This document shows positions 44,098-52,938 of a DNA stretch of 64,000 bases, in pieces. The DNA comes from Amborella trichopoda (lineage: Eukaryota > Streptophyta > Magnoliopsida > Amborellales > Amborellaceae), in contig NW_006497560.1 in NCBI RefSeq assembly GCF_000471905.2, forward strand, positions 1,195,398 to 1,259,397. The letters are read 5' to 3'. Both the position numbers and the translations under genes were made by a program. The notes below the pieces were generated by a model. It was not told the origin of the DNA. It was given only the letters and a program-made list of their open reading frames with translations, and ran no database searches. Position 1 is the first letter of the stretch, and each line of letters opens with the position of its first letter.

Positions 44098-44582
44098 CAC
44101 AAAAGGCAGTCAAGCCACCATCTGTGTTCTTTCTCTCTCTCGTCTCTCCACAGACGATAGTCAAGCTGTCGTCTGTGTTCTTTCTCTCTCTTCCCTCTTC
44201 ACAGATGGCAGTCCAGCTACCGTTTACGTCCTTTTTCTTTCTCCCCTCTTCACAAACGGTAGTCAAACTGCCATTTGTGTTCTTTCTCTCTTTCCCCTCG
44301 TCACAGATGGCAACAAGTTGTCGTTTGTATTCTTTCTCTCTCTCCCCTCTTCACAGACGATAGTCAAGCCTCCGTCTATGTTCTTTCTCTCTCTTCCCTC
44401 TTCACAGACGGTAGTCAAGCTACCGTCTGTGTTCTTTCTCTCTCTTCCCTCTTCACAAACGACAACAAGCCACCATCTATGTTCTTTCTCTCTCCGCTCT
44501 CTTCATAAATGGCAGCAAGCTGCTGTCTGTGTTCTTTCTATCTTTTCCTCCTTCACAGACGGCAGTCAAGCTGCCGTCTGTG
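44098..44582 (+). repeat. Ten-unit hairpin array in LTR2 leader
   Basis: Ten units of 48-59 bp repeat a 26-29 nt inverted repeat plus a C/T-rich linker (GTTCTTTCTCTCTCTTCCCT). Unit 7 (44403-44431) has arms CACAGACGGTAG and CTACCGTCTGTG around TCAAG. Unit 10 (44554-44582) has CACAGACGGCAG and CTGCCGTCTGTG around TCAAG. Both stems are perfect and differ at one base pair by a two-sided change. Unit 2 keeps pairing with one T-G position. Others are partly eroded. Confidence 0.93.
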
Positions 44583-45123
44583 TTTCTTTCTCTCTCTCTC
44601 TCTACCTTCTTCTCTTTATTTCTCTTCCTTCTAACCCTTTCATTCTCTTCCCCCTTTATTGTAAAATATGTATTGATAGTCCCTTGTCAAGGAGACGTCG
44701 TAAGGCTGTCAAATCGGCATAAACTCCATCATAATATTTTTCCACTTTCTTTTGAATACACATGCACTTGTGTGCTTACCCTATGATAAGGTGGGGTCCT
44801 CAGACCCACTTGTCTTGTATTCTAATGTATATGTGTGATTGTAGGAAAAGAAGAAAAGGTCAAAGGAGGAGATTTCAACCGATCATAAACCCGGGGGCAT
44901 TTCACCGTGATCTAAGAGGGCGCCCATGTGAGTTAGCCCGAGTACCCAGGTGAGGTAAGTCCTACCTCACACCTTAATTCCTCTCTCACCAGTTGGTATT
45001 CCTGCTTGTGTCTTACTTGCATGGTTCACGAGAAAGCAGTCTTAGATCTCGAGTCCATATCAACCCGGAGCCATGTCATCTGGTCACCTCGACCCGAGGC
45101 GAGATCGAGGCACCTAACTAGCT

Positions 45124-45142
45124 TGGTGACTCCACTAGGGAC
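45124..45142 (+). promoter_or_regulatory. Primer-binding site of copy 2, tRNA-Arg type
   Basis: TGGTGACTCCACTAGGGAC, at the same distance from a shared GAGATCGAGGCAC block as the site of copy 1, and with the same two CpG-type differences from a perfect tRNA-Arg complement. Confidence 0.75.
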
Positions 45143-45213
45143 ACACTACCCCATGGTCAAATCATCCTTGTTCGGCTTGCCTTCCTTTTGTCTCCTATTC
45201 ACTTTACACACAC

Positions 45214-45906
45214 ATGTCTTCGGGTTTTCATAATCCTTTCATTCGAGTTAGAGGCTTTCTGATCCCCACACTCATGACTCTGCGGCGGGAACAGGTTCTC
45301 CGAACCTCGCTCTCTATCTTCCTTTTGAGAGTTGACCCCGTGTCACGCTCCCAAGTCTTGACTTGGATCGGTGCGAGGAGGGACCCTAAAGTTCCTCACT
45401 CCCCATCTCTTAGTCTTGGTGAACCCTCCACCAAAGCACCTTGCATGAGTGGCACACTAACCACCTCACACGGCATCCACCCTGCCACCGGAAAATCACT
45501 TGCCAGTCCTGTTGCTTGGGGCAGCCAAAAGGCCACCCCTTCCCTTCCTGCACCTGGTAGTTTACTTGCCAATGCTTCTACAGGTCATCAAAAGGTCACC
45601 CCAGGTGTTCTACTACAATGGGCCCCTATAACAAGAAGCTCGACACATGGAGGAGGAGGTCCTAAGGTCGCCACCTCCCACACATACATCAGGGCTCATG
45701 GTCCATACACTCGAGCCACACTTTGGGGCAACCCTCAGGCTGCCCTGACCCACTGTTCGGGCTTGGGTCTTCTTGGATCTGGCCCTGTATTCTTGATGTA
45801 TACATATCAAACTACTCGAGGCAGTCCCCTGATTACGCTTAGCCAAGTGTACACGAGAGACGACCCTCTCATCATCCCTCTCAGCGCATGCTTGCCCACT
45901 TTGTGA
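45214..45906 (+). CDS. Leader ORF of copy 2, 230 codons, unknown protein
   Basis: This frame begins 71 bp after the primer site and is one of the longest uninterrupted frames of the window outside low-complexity DNA. It has no domain I recognise, is rich in Ser, Pro, Thr and Gly, and lacks membrane segments. Its start (MSSGFHNPFIRVRGF) parallels MTSALFNPYVREGTY in copy 1 (from about 39409), which supports a shared ancestral reading frame. It could be part of the extra ORF that Ogre-type elements carry upstream of gag, or merely a chance frame in a G+C-richer leader. Confidence 0.4.
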   Translation: MSSGFHNPFIRVRGFLIPTLMTLRREQVLRTSLSIFLLRVDPVSRSQVLTWIGARRDPKVPHSPSLSLGEPSTKAPCMSGTLTTSHGIHPATGKSLASPVAWGSQKATPSLPAPGSLLANASTGHQKVTPGVLLQWAPITRSSTHGGGGPKVATSHTYIRAHGPYTRATLWGNPQAALTHCSGLGLLGSGPVFLMYTYQTTRGSPLITLSQVYTRDDPLIIPLSACLPTL

Positions 45907-46055
45907 GGGGCAGTCACAAGGCCGTTTCCTCACAAACACATGCTCACAATCCTTAGCCTCCTAAGGTCCGACCCATTGCTCGAGCTCGGGCTAACCCTCA
46001 GGTCACCCGAAACCCTTCTGTAAGTGGCACACACACGCCACCCCAACAGTCGACT

Positions 46056-46745
46056 CTAAGCTCCCAACCACCCCTGTTCATCCCTTCTCCTCCGGACGAT
46101 CCGCTCAGGACTTGGTACTTGAAGGCTTTTCCTAAGAGTACCATCTTGAAGAACCTTCTTCATATCTGCTCTATTCTCGGTGCCCACAAAAGAGCTTGGG
46201 GTAAGGCTCTTTTGGGGGATGAAGTCTTCCATTCCCCGTCTTTCCCCAGGCCAAGACCAAAGTCCGAGCTGACTCCTGTCCTTGGCACACATTCTTTGTC
46301 GCACCTCATGGAGATGGCTCGATCATGTTTGAAGAAAGCAGACTTTCATAAGCACGGTCCAAGTCTCAGTTCTGGAGGGAAGTACACCAGATCTTGAGAG
46401 CCAAACATGACCGAGGCCTACGAATAGTCCCAAGAGAAGAAGCCAAGACACATGGGGCAAGCAAGCCTGCTGACCCCTTGGCTGAGAATCCCCTTTATCC
46501 ACTACAGGCCGCAATAGAGTCTAAGATAGAGGAATCCTGCATGGTTGTTAATGTCGTAAGAGACGACTCAATGGTGCAGCACTCGCGGTCCCAAGACTGT
46601 CGCAAACCGGTCTTGACCCGATTAGCGTATAAAGCTCGAGCTCAATCAGGGCATATTGAACCCCTACTGATCGACTTGCCGCACCCAGTTCGGTGCGTAC
46701 ACCAGACCCCGATCAATCCTCCTGAGGAAACAATCAGTGTGATGG
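46056..46745 (+). pseudogene. Leader ORF / gag N-terminal extension of copy 2
   Basis: Frames 46119-46397 and 46394-46765 read LRTWYLKAFPKSTIL, FPRPRPKSELTPVLGTHSLS, then EESCMVVNVVRDDSMV, SRSQDCRKPVLTRLAYKARA and EPLLIDLPHPVRC. Copy 3 has matching phrases (SRSQDCQEPVLTW, AEPLLINLPRTTRQ). One frameshift near 46760 separates this part from gag, and without it the two would be continuous. It was therefore probably an N-terminal extension of gag or a separate ORF1. The function is unknown. Confidence 0.55.
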
Positions 46746-47996
46746 TGGTTGACAAGCCCAAATGATGATAAAGAGGATCGCATGAATCAATTCGAAGACA
46801 TGATTTGTAAAATGATGGAGAAGATCAACTTAATGGAAAGTACCCGACCTCTTGGGAACTCATCTGACCAGGAAGCCAATTCCCCTCATCCACTTAATCT
46901 GGTCATGTGGCAGTCACCCCTTGCGAATGATCATTCCTCTTCTCCGCAGGTGTCACAAGCTGACATCGATGCCATGGTCACTCATAGTTTGTGAGGAAGG
47001 CAGATTCCGGGTGTAGAAGCTAGAGTTCTTTATCAGAAGCCCTATCCATCTTATATTGACCAGCTCCCGTTTCCCCCTAATTACTAAAAGGGGAAACTTC
47101 TGCTCTTCAACGACACCAGTTCACCACATCAGCACATTGCCCACCTCTATTTGGCATGTCAAGAGACAGCAGCTGATGGGAGGCTCCTTCTCTGTCAGTT
47201 CGTTGAAACCCTTAATGGGCCAGCATTCAAATGGTATGCTAGACGCCCTCCGAACTCAGTGCAGACTTGGTAAGAAATGGAACAATTGTTTTACAAGCGT
47301 TTCTATGAGGTTGAAAGAGAGGTCCAAACTATCGAACTTCTCATAATGACCCAGAATCTAGATCAGCCGGTTGATCAGTTCATCACAAGATGAAGAGATC
47401 TAGCTGCACATCAAGTTACTCCCATGCCTGAAATTGATGTTGTCCAAACATGTGTGCGCAACATGTGACCGGAGATCTCCTTGCATGTTGAGGCATCAAA
47501 CCCGACCTCAATATCAGATTTGATCTCTACAGTGGTCAGGATAGAGAGTCTCTTTAGGCGTCTTGGAAAGCTTCAAACCCCATCATCAAATGGGGAAAAC
47601 AATCAAAACTCTGGGAATTATAGTAGTAATTCTTGGGCAAATCAGCAGAAAGGAGTAATCTGTGCTGCTATCATTGTAATAGACCCCAAGAAGACTTCAC
47701 CACAAACTTTGGATTTCTCTAAGGAGGTGAACACTCCAAATGTTCAGGAGACTCAGGCAGGCCAGAAACCCCAGTCCTACAATAAGGTGCCTCCACCTCG
47801 AAATATCTATGAAAAAGATTACAGAGAGGAGCAAAAAAAGAAAGTCTACAGCTTCGATCAAGAATGGGTCTCGACTTTACTCTGAATGTTGATTGAGCAA
47901 CATATGATCACCTTGCCTGAGATGAAATGACCAGAAGATGTTGACTTTGCCACCCACAAGCGATATTGTGCATATCATAGAATGTTGGGGCATCCT
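46746..47996 (+). pseudogene. gag of copy 2, truncated by LTR3
   Basis: Coding blocks follow in order: RMNQFEDMICKMMEKINLME (coiled coil), DIDAMVTHSL, LYQKPYPSYIDQLPFPPNY, CQETAADGRLLLCQFVETLN, GPAFKWYARRPP, EQLFYKRFYEVEREVQTIEL and PVDQFITR. These form the retrotransposon gag core. Further on come PEISLHVEASNPTSISDLIS and KRYCAYHRMLGHPCLET. The last block is a zinc-finger-like CxYH-GH module cut off at 47996, where LTR3 starts. At least four stops or frame changes are present. Confidence 0.85.
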
Positions 47997-48461
47997 TGTT
48001 TGGAGACATTTTTCAGCACCATGGATCCCCGATGCAGAATAAAAAGAGAAGCCAGTCAATAAAGCCTGGCAGATAGTGGAAATTTCAACAGTCTCAGAAT
48101 GGTCCCAAAATAGGTCAAGATCTTCATAAGGACTCCAAAAGGTCTCTTGCCAAGTTTCGTCACGTTTCGACATCTTTAAGGCACTGCGGATTGGAACTGT
48201 ACTTTCAAAGCATTAAACAGCCATGGGACCACCGTCATTGGATCTGGCATGGTTAAAAACCCTCAGGGGTCAAATTTCACCTTAAACAAACACTCCAGAA
48301 AGACATTATGGATAAAAGATCAAAACAGGAGGAGCGGCACACTATTCCTGTGCGGCCACCCTGTAACTAAACTCCATTAAAGGGATAATCACGAATGGTG
48401 ACTTGCAATGCTCATATCTCACTCTTCCAAGGTCAGATTACACTCAAACTTGTTGGAGCAT

Positions 48462-48512
48462 GTTCGTCTCGTCGAGACGAGCGTCTCGATAGGTGGCATG
48501 TCGAGACGAACG
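48462..48512. repeat. Palindrome cluster in LTR3
   Basis: TCGTCTCG, one T, CGAGACGA forms an 8-bp perfect palindrome, and GTTCGTCTCG at 48462 pairs with CGAGACGAAC at 48503-48512. LTR1 and LTR2 have only weak traces at the same place (CTTCGTCTCGTTGACG in LTR1). Confidence 0.85.
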
Positions 48513-48679
48513 TGTTCTAGGGCTGCAACAGGGATTGTTCTGGAATTTCCTTAATTGTTAGGAACGGGCAAATCAATCATTTTGCAACCTATTTTCTTGT
48601 TTTATTTAATTCAATTAAATCTTAATTTTCAACAATTAGGTTTAATTTTGATCAATCCACCCATATTTGGGCAAAACTC

Positions 48680-48689
48680 TATATATATA
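48680..48689 (+). promoter_or_regulatory. TATA-like box of LTR3
   Basis: TATATATATA within AAAACTCTATATATATACAT, at the position of the TATATAA boxes of LTR1 and LTR2. Leader sequence with GGGTCAAGTTTTGTGAGAGA follows, matching GGGTCACGTTTGAGAGAGA in LTR2. Confidence 0.65.
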
Positions 48690-49083
48690 CATGAACTGAA
48701 CTTTGCTTAGTAAAATTTCCATCTCTTCTTATCGTTGGGTCAAGTTTTGTGAGAGACAGGAAGCAGAGAGAAACTTTTAGGTCGATACCCTTGGGGTTAA
48801 GGTAAATCTCTTTCTCGCTCTTGTCTTCTTTCCTCTCTTCTTCTCTCTCTTCTTCTCTTTCTTCTCCTTCGTCAGAGTTTTTCTCAGAGGCCATGCACGG
48901 TAGTGGCAGTGTTGTGAATGCCTCTTCCTTTCTTTCCTTTCCTGTGGTTTCACAGGTCGTGCATGGTGATGGCAGTGCCCTGCGTGAGTTTCTTTCCCCC
49001 TCTCTTCATTCATCTCTATCTGTCAACAAAGTTCACAAACAACACTACTCATCCCTGTCCGCAGGCATATCCTTGGTGTCCCG

Positions 49084-49610
49084 CATAAGCACAGACGGCG
49101 ATGCCCATTGCCCCCTGCAGAGGTCTCATCCTGTTGCGAGCCTATCGTAGACGGTGATGCCTATCGCCGCCTGTGAAGGATTGTGGAAATACCTATCGTC
49201 GTCTACAAGCTTCTCCTACGTTCCGCACCTATCGCAAACGGGGATGCCTATCGTCGCCCACGAAGGGTCGTGGAAATGCCTATCACCGTCTGCAGGCTTC
49301 TTTTGTGCGCTCGATGCCTATCACCGTCAGCGAGCTTCTTTCATGCGTTCGGTGCCTATTGTCGTCCGTAGGCTTCTGTTGCATCCCGCGCTTATCACAA
49401 ACGATGATACCTATCACCACCCGTGAAGGGTCGCAATGATGCCTATCGTCGTCTGTAGGCTTCTTTCATGCGCTCGTGCCTATCGCTGTCTACAGGCTTC
49501 TTTCGTGTGCTCGGTGCTTATCACCGTCTGCAGGCTTCTCTCGCGTCCCATGCCTATCGCCGTGCGTTTCACAAGAAGCTATCGCCTCCTGCGGAGGGAT
49601 GTGCTTCCCT
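49084..49610 (+). repeat. Tandem array in LTR3 leader
   Basis: A dozen or so units of 40-70 bp are built around ATGCCTATCACCGTCTGC and AGGCTTCTTTCGTGCGCTCG. Some cores fold back, for example CGGTGAT against ATCGCCG around GCCT. Unlike LTR1 and LTR2 the linkers are only moderately C/T-rich. Several overlapping small open frames here are artefacts of the repeat. Confidence 0.78.
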
Positions 49611-49990
49611 CTCGTGTTTAACGTCGTCCGAAGTTCGCTGCCTCCCCATTTCGTCATGAGTAGCAGCGTCCAGCGTCGTCTAGGGGCCGCGACACTGTTA
49701 CTCCACGGCCATGGGTGGCAATCTTAACACCGTCGGGACCCTCCCTCTTCGCCGTCTCGCGCCTTCTCTTTGCTCTCTTTTCTTCTCTTTTCTCCTCATT
49801 CTTGCTTGACTAAAGGCCAGACTCACTGTCATAGCAGTCTGGTTGTCGAGGGTATTGCCGTCATACTAGTCCTGAGTACCATGCCCTTCTTGCTACCACA
49901 CCAGATTAGGACAGTCATATCGACCTTAGTTTCAAGGAGTATTGTCGTCGCGCCTGTCTGAGTTACCGTGCTTATTTTTCTACCACTCCG

Positions 49991-50690
49991 AGTCAGTCCT
50001 TCTTTTGTCTCTCCTTTTTAGTCAGGCAAACACCTTGAGACCTAGTACTCAAAGGTTTTCACTAAGAGCATCGTCTTGAGTTAGCCACCCCAGGTTATTC
50101 ATGCAACGGGACCTCATAAGGGAATTCGAGGCAAGGGCCTGATGGTAGATAGAAGCCTACAGACTCCAATGTGGCAGCCCGGATTGCCCTCTATCCTGAG
50201 ACCTCATTCTTTGCTCCAGTTGATAGACACAACCCTCACATGCTTAAGAAAGACGGGGCAGTCCAAGTCTTAGGCTTGATTTTGAACTGAAATCTATTGC
50301 AGTCTCATGATCAAGCAGAAGAGGGGCCTACAGCTCCTGAAGAGAGACTCCTAAGGCAGTTGAAGTTGCCACTCTTGATGACCTCCTGCCTCACAATCCC
50401 TTCTTCCCTCTTCGGATTACAGAACCTGAGCAAGAAATCCAAGATTGCTCGGTGGTTACCATCACAGGAAAAGATCGAGCTGCCAAGAAGTCACGGTCCC
50501 AAGACTGTCAAGAACCAGTCCTCACATGGTCGGCGGACAAGGCTCAAGCCCAGTCGAGGCATGCTGAGCCCCTATTGATCAACTTGCCACGTACGACTCG
50601 CCAACCCCGGTAGTCCATGACTCCTCCTGGCTCTGACCTTTCAGAAGAAATGGTCAACGTCATGGTGATCAACTAGCCGGATGACACCCA
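49991..50690 (+). pseudogene. Leader ORF / gag extension of copy 3
   Basis: Remnants of the leader ORF of copies 1 and 2 are visible in shifting frames: YSKVFTKSIVLS, RPHSLLQLIDTTLTCLRKT, KKSRSQDCQEPVLTWSADKA and EEMVNVMVIN. They are collinear with copy 2 and run straight into gag. Stops occur in all frames. No primer-binding site precedes it. Confidence 0.5.
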
Positions 50691-52010
50691 AGAAGAGTAG
50701 ATGAATAGGCTCGAGGTGATGATGCAATCCATTCTAGAAAAGATGGATCACCTAACGACCTTCAGGTCCCCTGCTTCCCCTCCTCACCATGAGGCCAACT
50801 CCCAATCTGGAGAGGACACAGCTCTCGAGCAAACTCCCCCATTGGCCTCCCAAGACAGCTCAGCTCTCCACATGGTTTCGCAAACCGACATAGATGCCAT
50901 GATGACCCACAGTCATAAGAATAAAGTCCTAAGCATGCAAGGGGCGTCGTTTTACCAAAATCCGTACCCCTCATATATTGACCAAGTGTCGTTTCTCCCA
51001 AACTATCAAAAGAGGAAGCTCCCCTCATTCAATGGTACTACATCTCCACAATAGCATACCGCTCACTTCCAAGCGACTTGTCGAGAGACGGCAAGCGACG
51101 GGCGACTCCTCCATCGTCAGTTTGTCGATACTCTCGAAGGGCCAGCCTTTCCAGTAGTATGCTAAGCTACCTCCAAGCTTGATGCACACATGGCAAGAAA
51201 TGGAGCAGTTGTTTTACTAGCGCTTCTATGAAGTCCAGAGAAATGTGGAAACCATCGAGATCCTCACTCTGACTCAAGACCCTAGTGAGCCAGTCGATAA
51301 GTTCATCGCTCGATGGAGAGAGTTGGTAACCTATCATGTCACTCCCATGACTGAAAGAGAAGCAGTTTAGACCTGCATACGAAATATGTTGCCTGAGATC
51401 ACCTTGCATGTTGAGGACTCCCATCCACCCTCCATGTCAGAGCTCATCTCTAAAGCAGTTCATATAGAAGGTTTGTCCAAGCAGCATGGTGGATCTCATC
51501 TGCAGCCCTCTAGCTCGGGAAACGGTCGGGGCAATGTCAATTCTCGCTCTAACAATCGGGGCAACCAACAAAAAGCGGTGATTAGTGCGGCCATCACCAT
51601 GACTGACACTAAGAAAGATGCCCCTCAAACCTTAGACCTCTCCAAGGCACTGACACCTCAGGCTGGAGGCAAATAACATCAGTCCTATAACAAGGTCTCA
51701 CCCCCTAAAAATATAAATTGAAGTAATTATTAGATCTAGCATTAGAACATGTTGTACCCCTTCGAAAAGGAGTGGGTTCCTGCGCTGCTTTGATTACTAC
51801 TAGAGAAAAACATGATCCAGTTGCCGGAGGTCAACACCCCAGAACAAGCTGGACAAGAGACACACGAGAGGTACTATGCCTATCACAGAAGAGTAGGCCA
51901 CCTCATTCAAGAGTGCTATACGCTCAAATGCATTATTGAAGCCTTTAACAACAAGGACCAGATAAAGCTCGAAGAGTTAAATTCGGGGACACTGAGGCTT
52001 CCCTCATAGT
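50691..52010 (+). pseudogene. gag of copy 3
   Basis: The opening MNRLEVMMQSILEKMDHL is coiled coil, followed by DIDAMMTHSHKNKVL, YQNPYPSYIDQVSFLPNYQK, LPSFNGTTSPQ, a frame change, QEMEQLFYQRFYEVQRNVET, PVDKFIARWRELVTYHVTPM, a stop, and LPEITLHVEDSHPPSMSELI. A spacer rich in Asn, Gly and Ser leads to YYAYHRRVGHLIQECYTLKC (51875-51935), a zinc-finger-like module. It is the only one of the three gag copies that is complete in length. Confidence 0.85.
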
Positions 52011-52938
52011 GACAATCTATGAGGATGAACAGGCACCCGCTGCCCTCTGTGCACTATTCTCCGTAATGCTTGAAGAAGGTCTCATTACGTCGAAGCCAAC
52101 AAGGCAGCCCAAGTTCCTTCCTCCAAGAATTGAGAACCTCTGGTGTCCGTATAATCTTCTACGAGGCCATGACTTGAGCGAATTCACTGGCTTCTACGAG
52201 CTCTTGGCAAAGAAGATGCAACAACAGTAAGAAGTTCATGGTAACCCAGAAGGACACCCTCGAGTCCTTGCTCTGCTAGTGTAAGAAGACCTTCAGCCAC
52301 AAGCTCAGGGAATTGCTGAGTTAAACCCTCTGCAGGCCCTCTTCGAGGCGATGCTCTACCAGGGTCTCGTCACACCAAGCTCGCTAAGCAACCTAGGCAT
52401 CTTGCTCAGAGTACAGAAAATATTTGGTGCCCATATCACCAAGTATGGGGTCATGAGCTCACAAAATACTCTTGGTTCGAAGCTATAATCCCAGAGAAGG
52501 TACATGAGGGCCACATTTATGCGTCATTCTCCCAGATCTCATCCAGCCATCACTCTCGTCCAAGAGGAAATCTCACTATAGGTCCCCTACGAGCATACAC
52601 TGGACCCTTCAGAGCCCTGGACTTCTTACCCTTGGAAAGTCTACCATGGACGAAGTAGGCTAAAGTCCCTGAAGCGTGAGGTAGTCCACAAAGCTAGGGC
52701 TACTCATCAGCTCGATAGGATAGACCAAACACCTCTCAAGGGATCCAGAAGCAGAAGAGCACCTAGGTTAGCTCGCCGAAGGAACCACATTCCTCAGCCA
52801 CCAGTTGAGGAAGAATTTCTCAGGCCACTTCCTCCATTACCAACTTTACGAGACTTCATCCCAAGCGCAACTCACCTTATCCCTTCGTTCAATTAGGTGG
52901 ATGTCCTTGAGTCATCAACTGCTCAAGACTAGTCCAAT
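52009..52938 (+). pseudogene. gag C-terminal repeats and linker to RT
   Basis: MTIYEDEQAPAALCALFSVM, LEEGLITSKPTRQPKF and IENLWCPYNLLRGHDLSEFT, then GFYELLAKKM form one module (52009-52230). After a stop a second, decayed module follows (LQALFEAMLYQGLVTP; later frames give a WCPYHQVWGHELTKYSWF reading). The remainder to 52938 is a basic, Pro-rich linker. I found no D-T/S-G protease motif between gag and RT, although Tat elements usually carry one there. Confidence 0.6.

Larger units (their letters stand above)
41849..45123 (+). repeat. LTR2 of the Tat/Ogre-like family
   Basis: A 3.3-kb LTR beginning TGTTTGAGGTCATTTTCCAT. Blocks shared with LTR1 and LTR3 are TATCCCCGATACGAATAAGG, CTCGGTGAACCAGTTTCC, ATCCACCCATATTTAGACTC before the TATA box, a CT-rich leader with two hairpin arrays, and GATCTAAGAGGGCGCCCATG and GAGATCGAGGCACCTAACTA before the primer site. 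Long C/T-rich open frames over 43326-44786 are not genes. Confidence 0.85.
47997..49990 (+). repeat. LTR3 of the Tat/Ogre-like family
   Basis: Begins TGTTTGGAGACATTTTTCAG and shares ATCCCCGATGCAGAATAA, ATCCACCCATATTTGGGC and a TATA box with LTR2, which it resembles most. It is shorter (about 2 kb), carries a leader array of another core (49084-49610), and lacks the block that holds the primer site in copies 1 and 2: the sequence passes from leader to ORF1-like region at about 49990-50040. Its 3' boundary is therefore approximate. Confidence 0.78.

Noticed and set aside
44098-44582. CRISPR array
   Set aside because: The units are nearly contiguous palindromes with low-complexity linkers in a eukaryotic LTR. 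There are no unique spacers and no cas genes.
43326-44786. Serine-leucine-rich frames over LTR2 (for example 43326-43667, 44318-44722)
   Set aside because: Low-complexity translation of the leader and its hairpin repeats. The periodic VKLPSVFFLSLPSSQT pattern only reflects the DNA repeat.
49154-49727. Four or more overlapping small frames over the LTR3 array
   Set aside because: Repetitive leader DNA read in several phases. None is favoured and none has a homologue I recognise.
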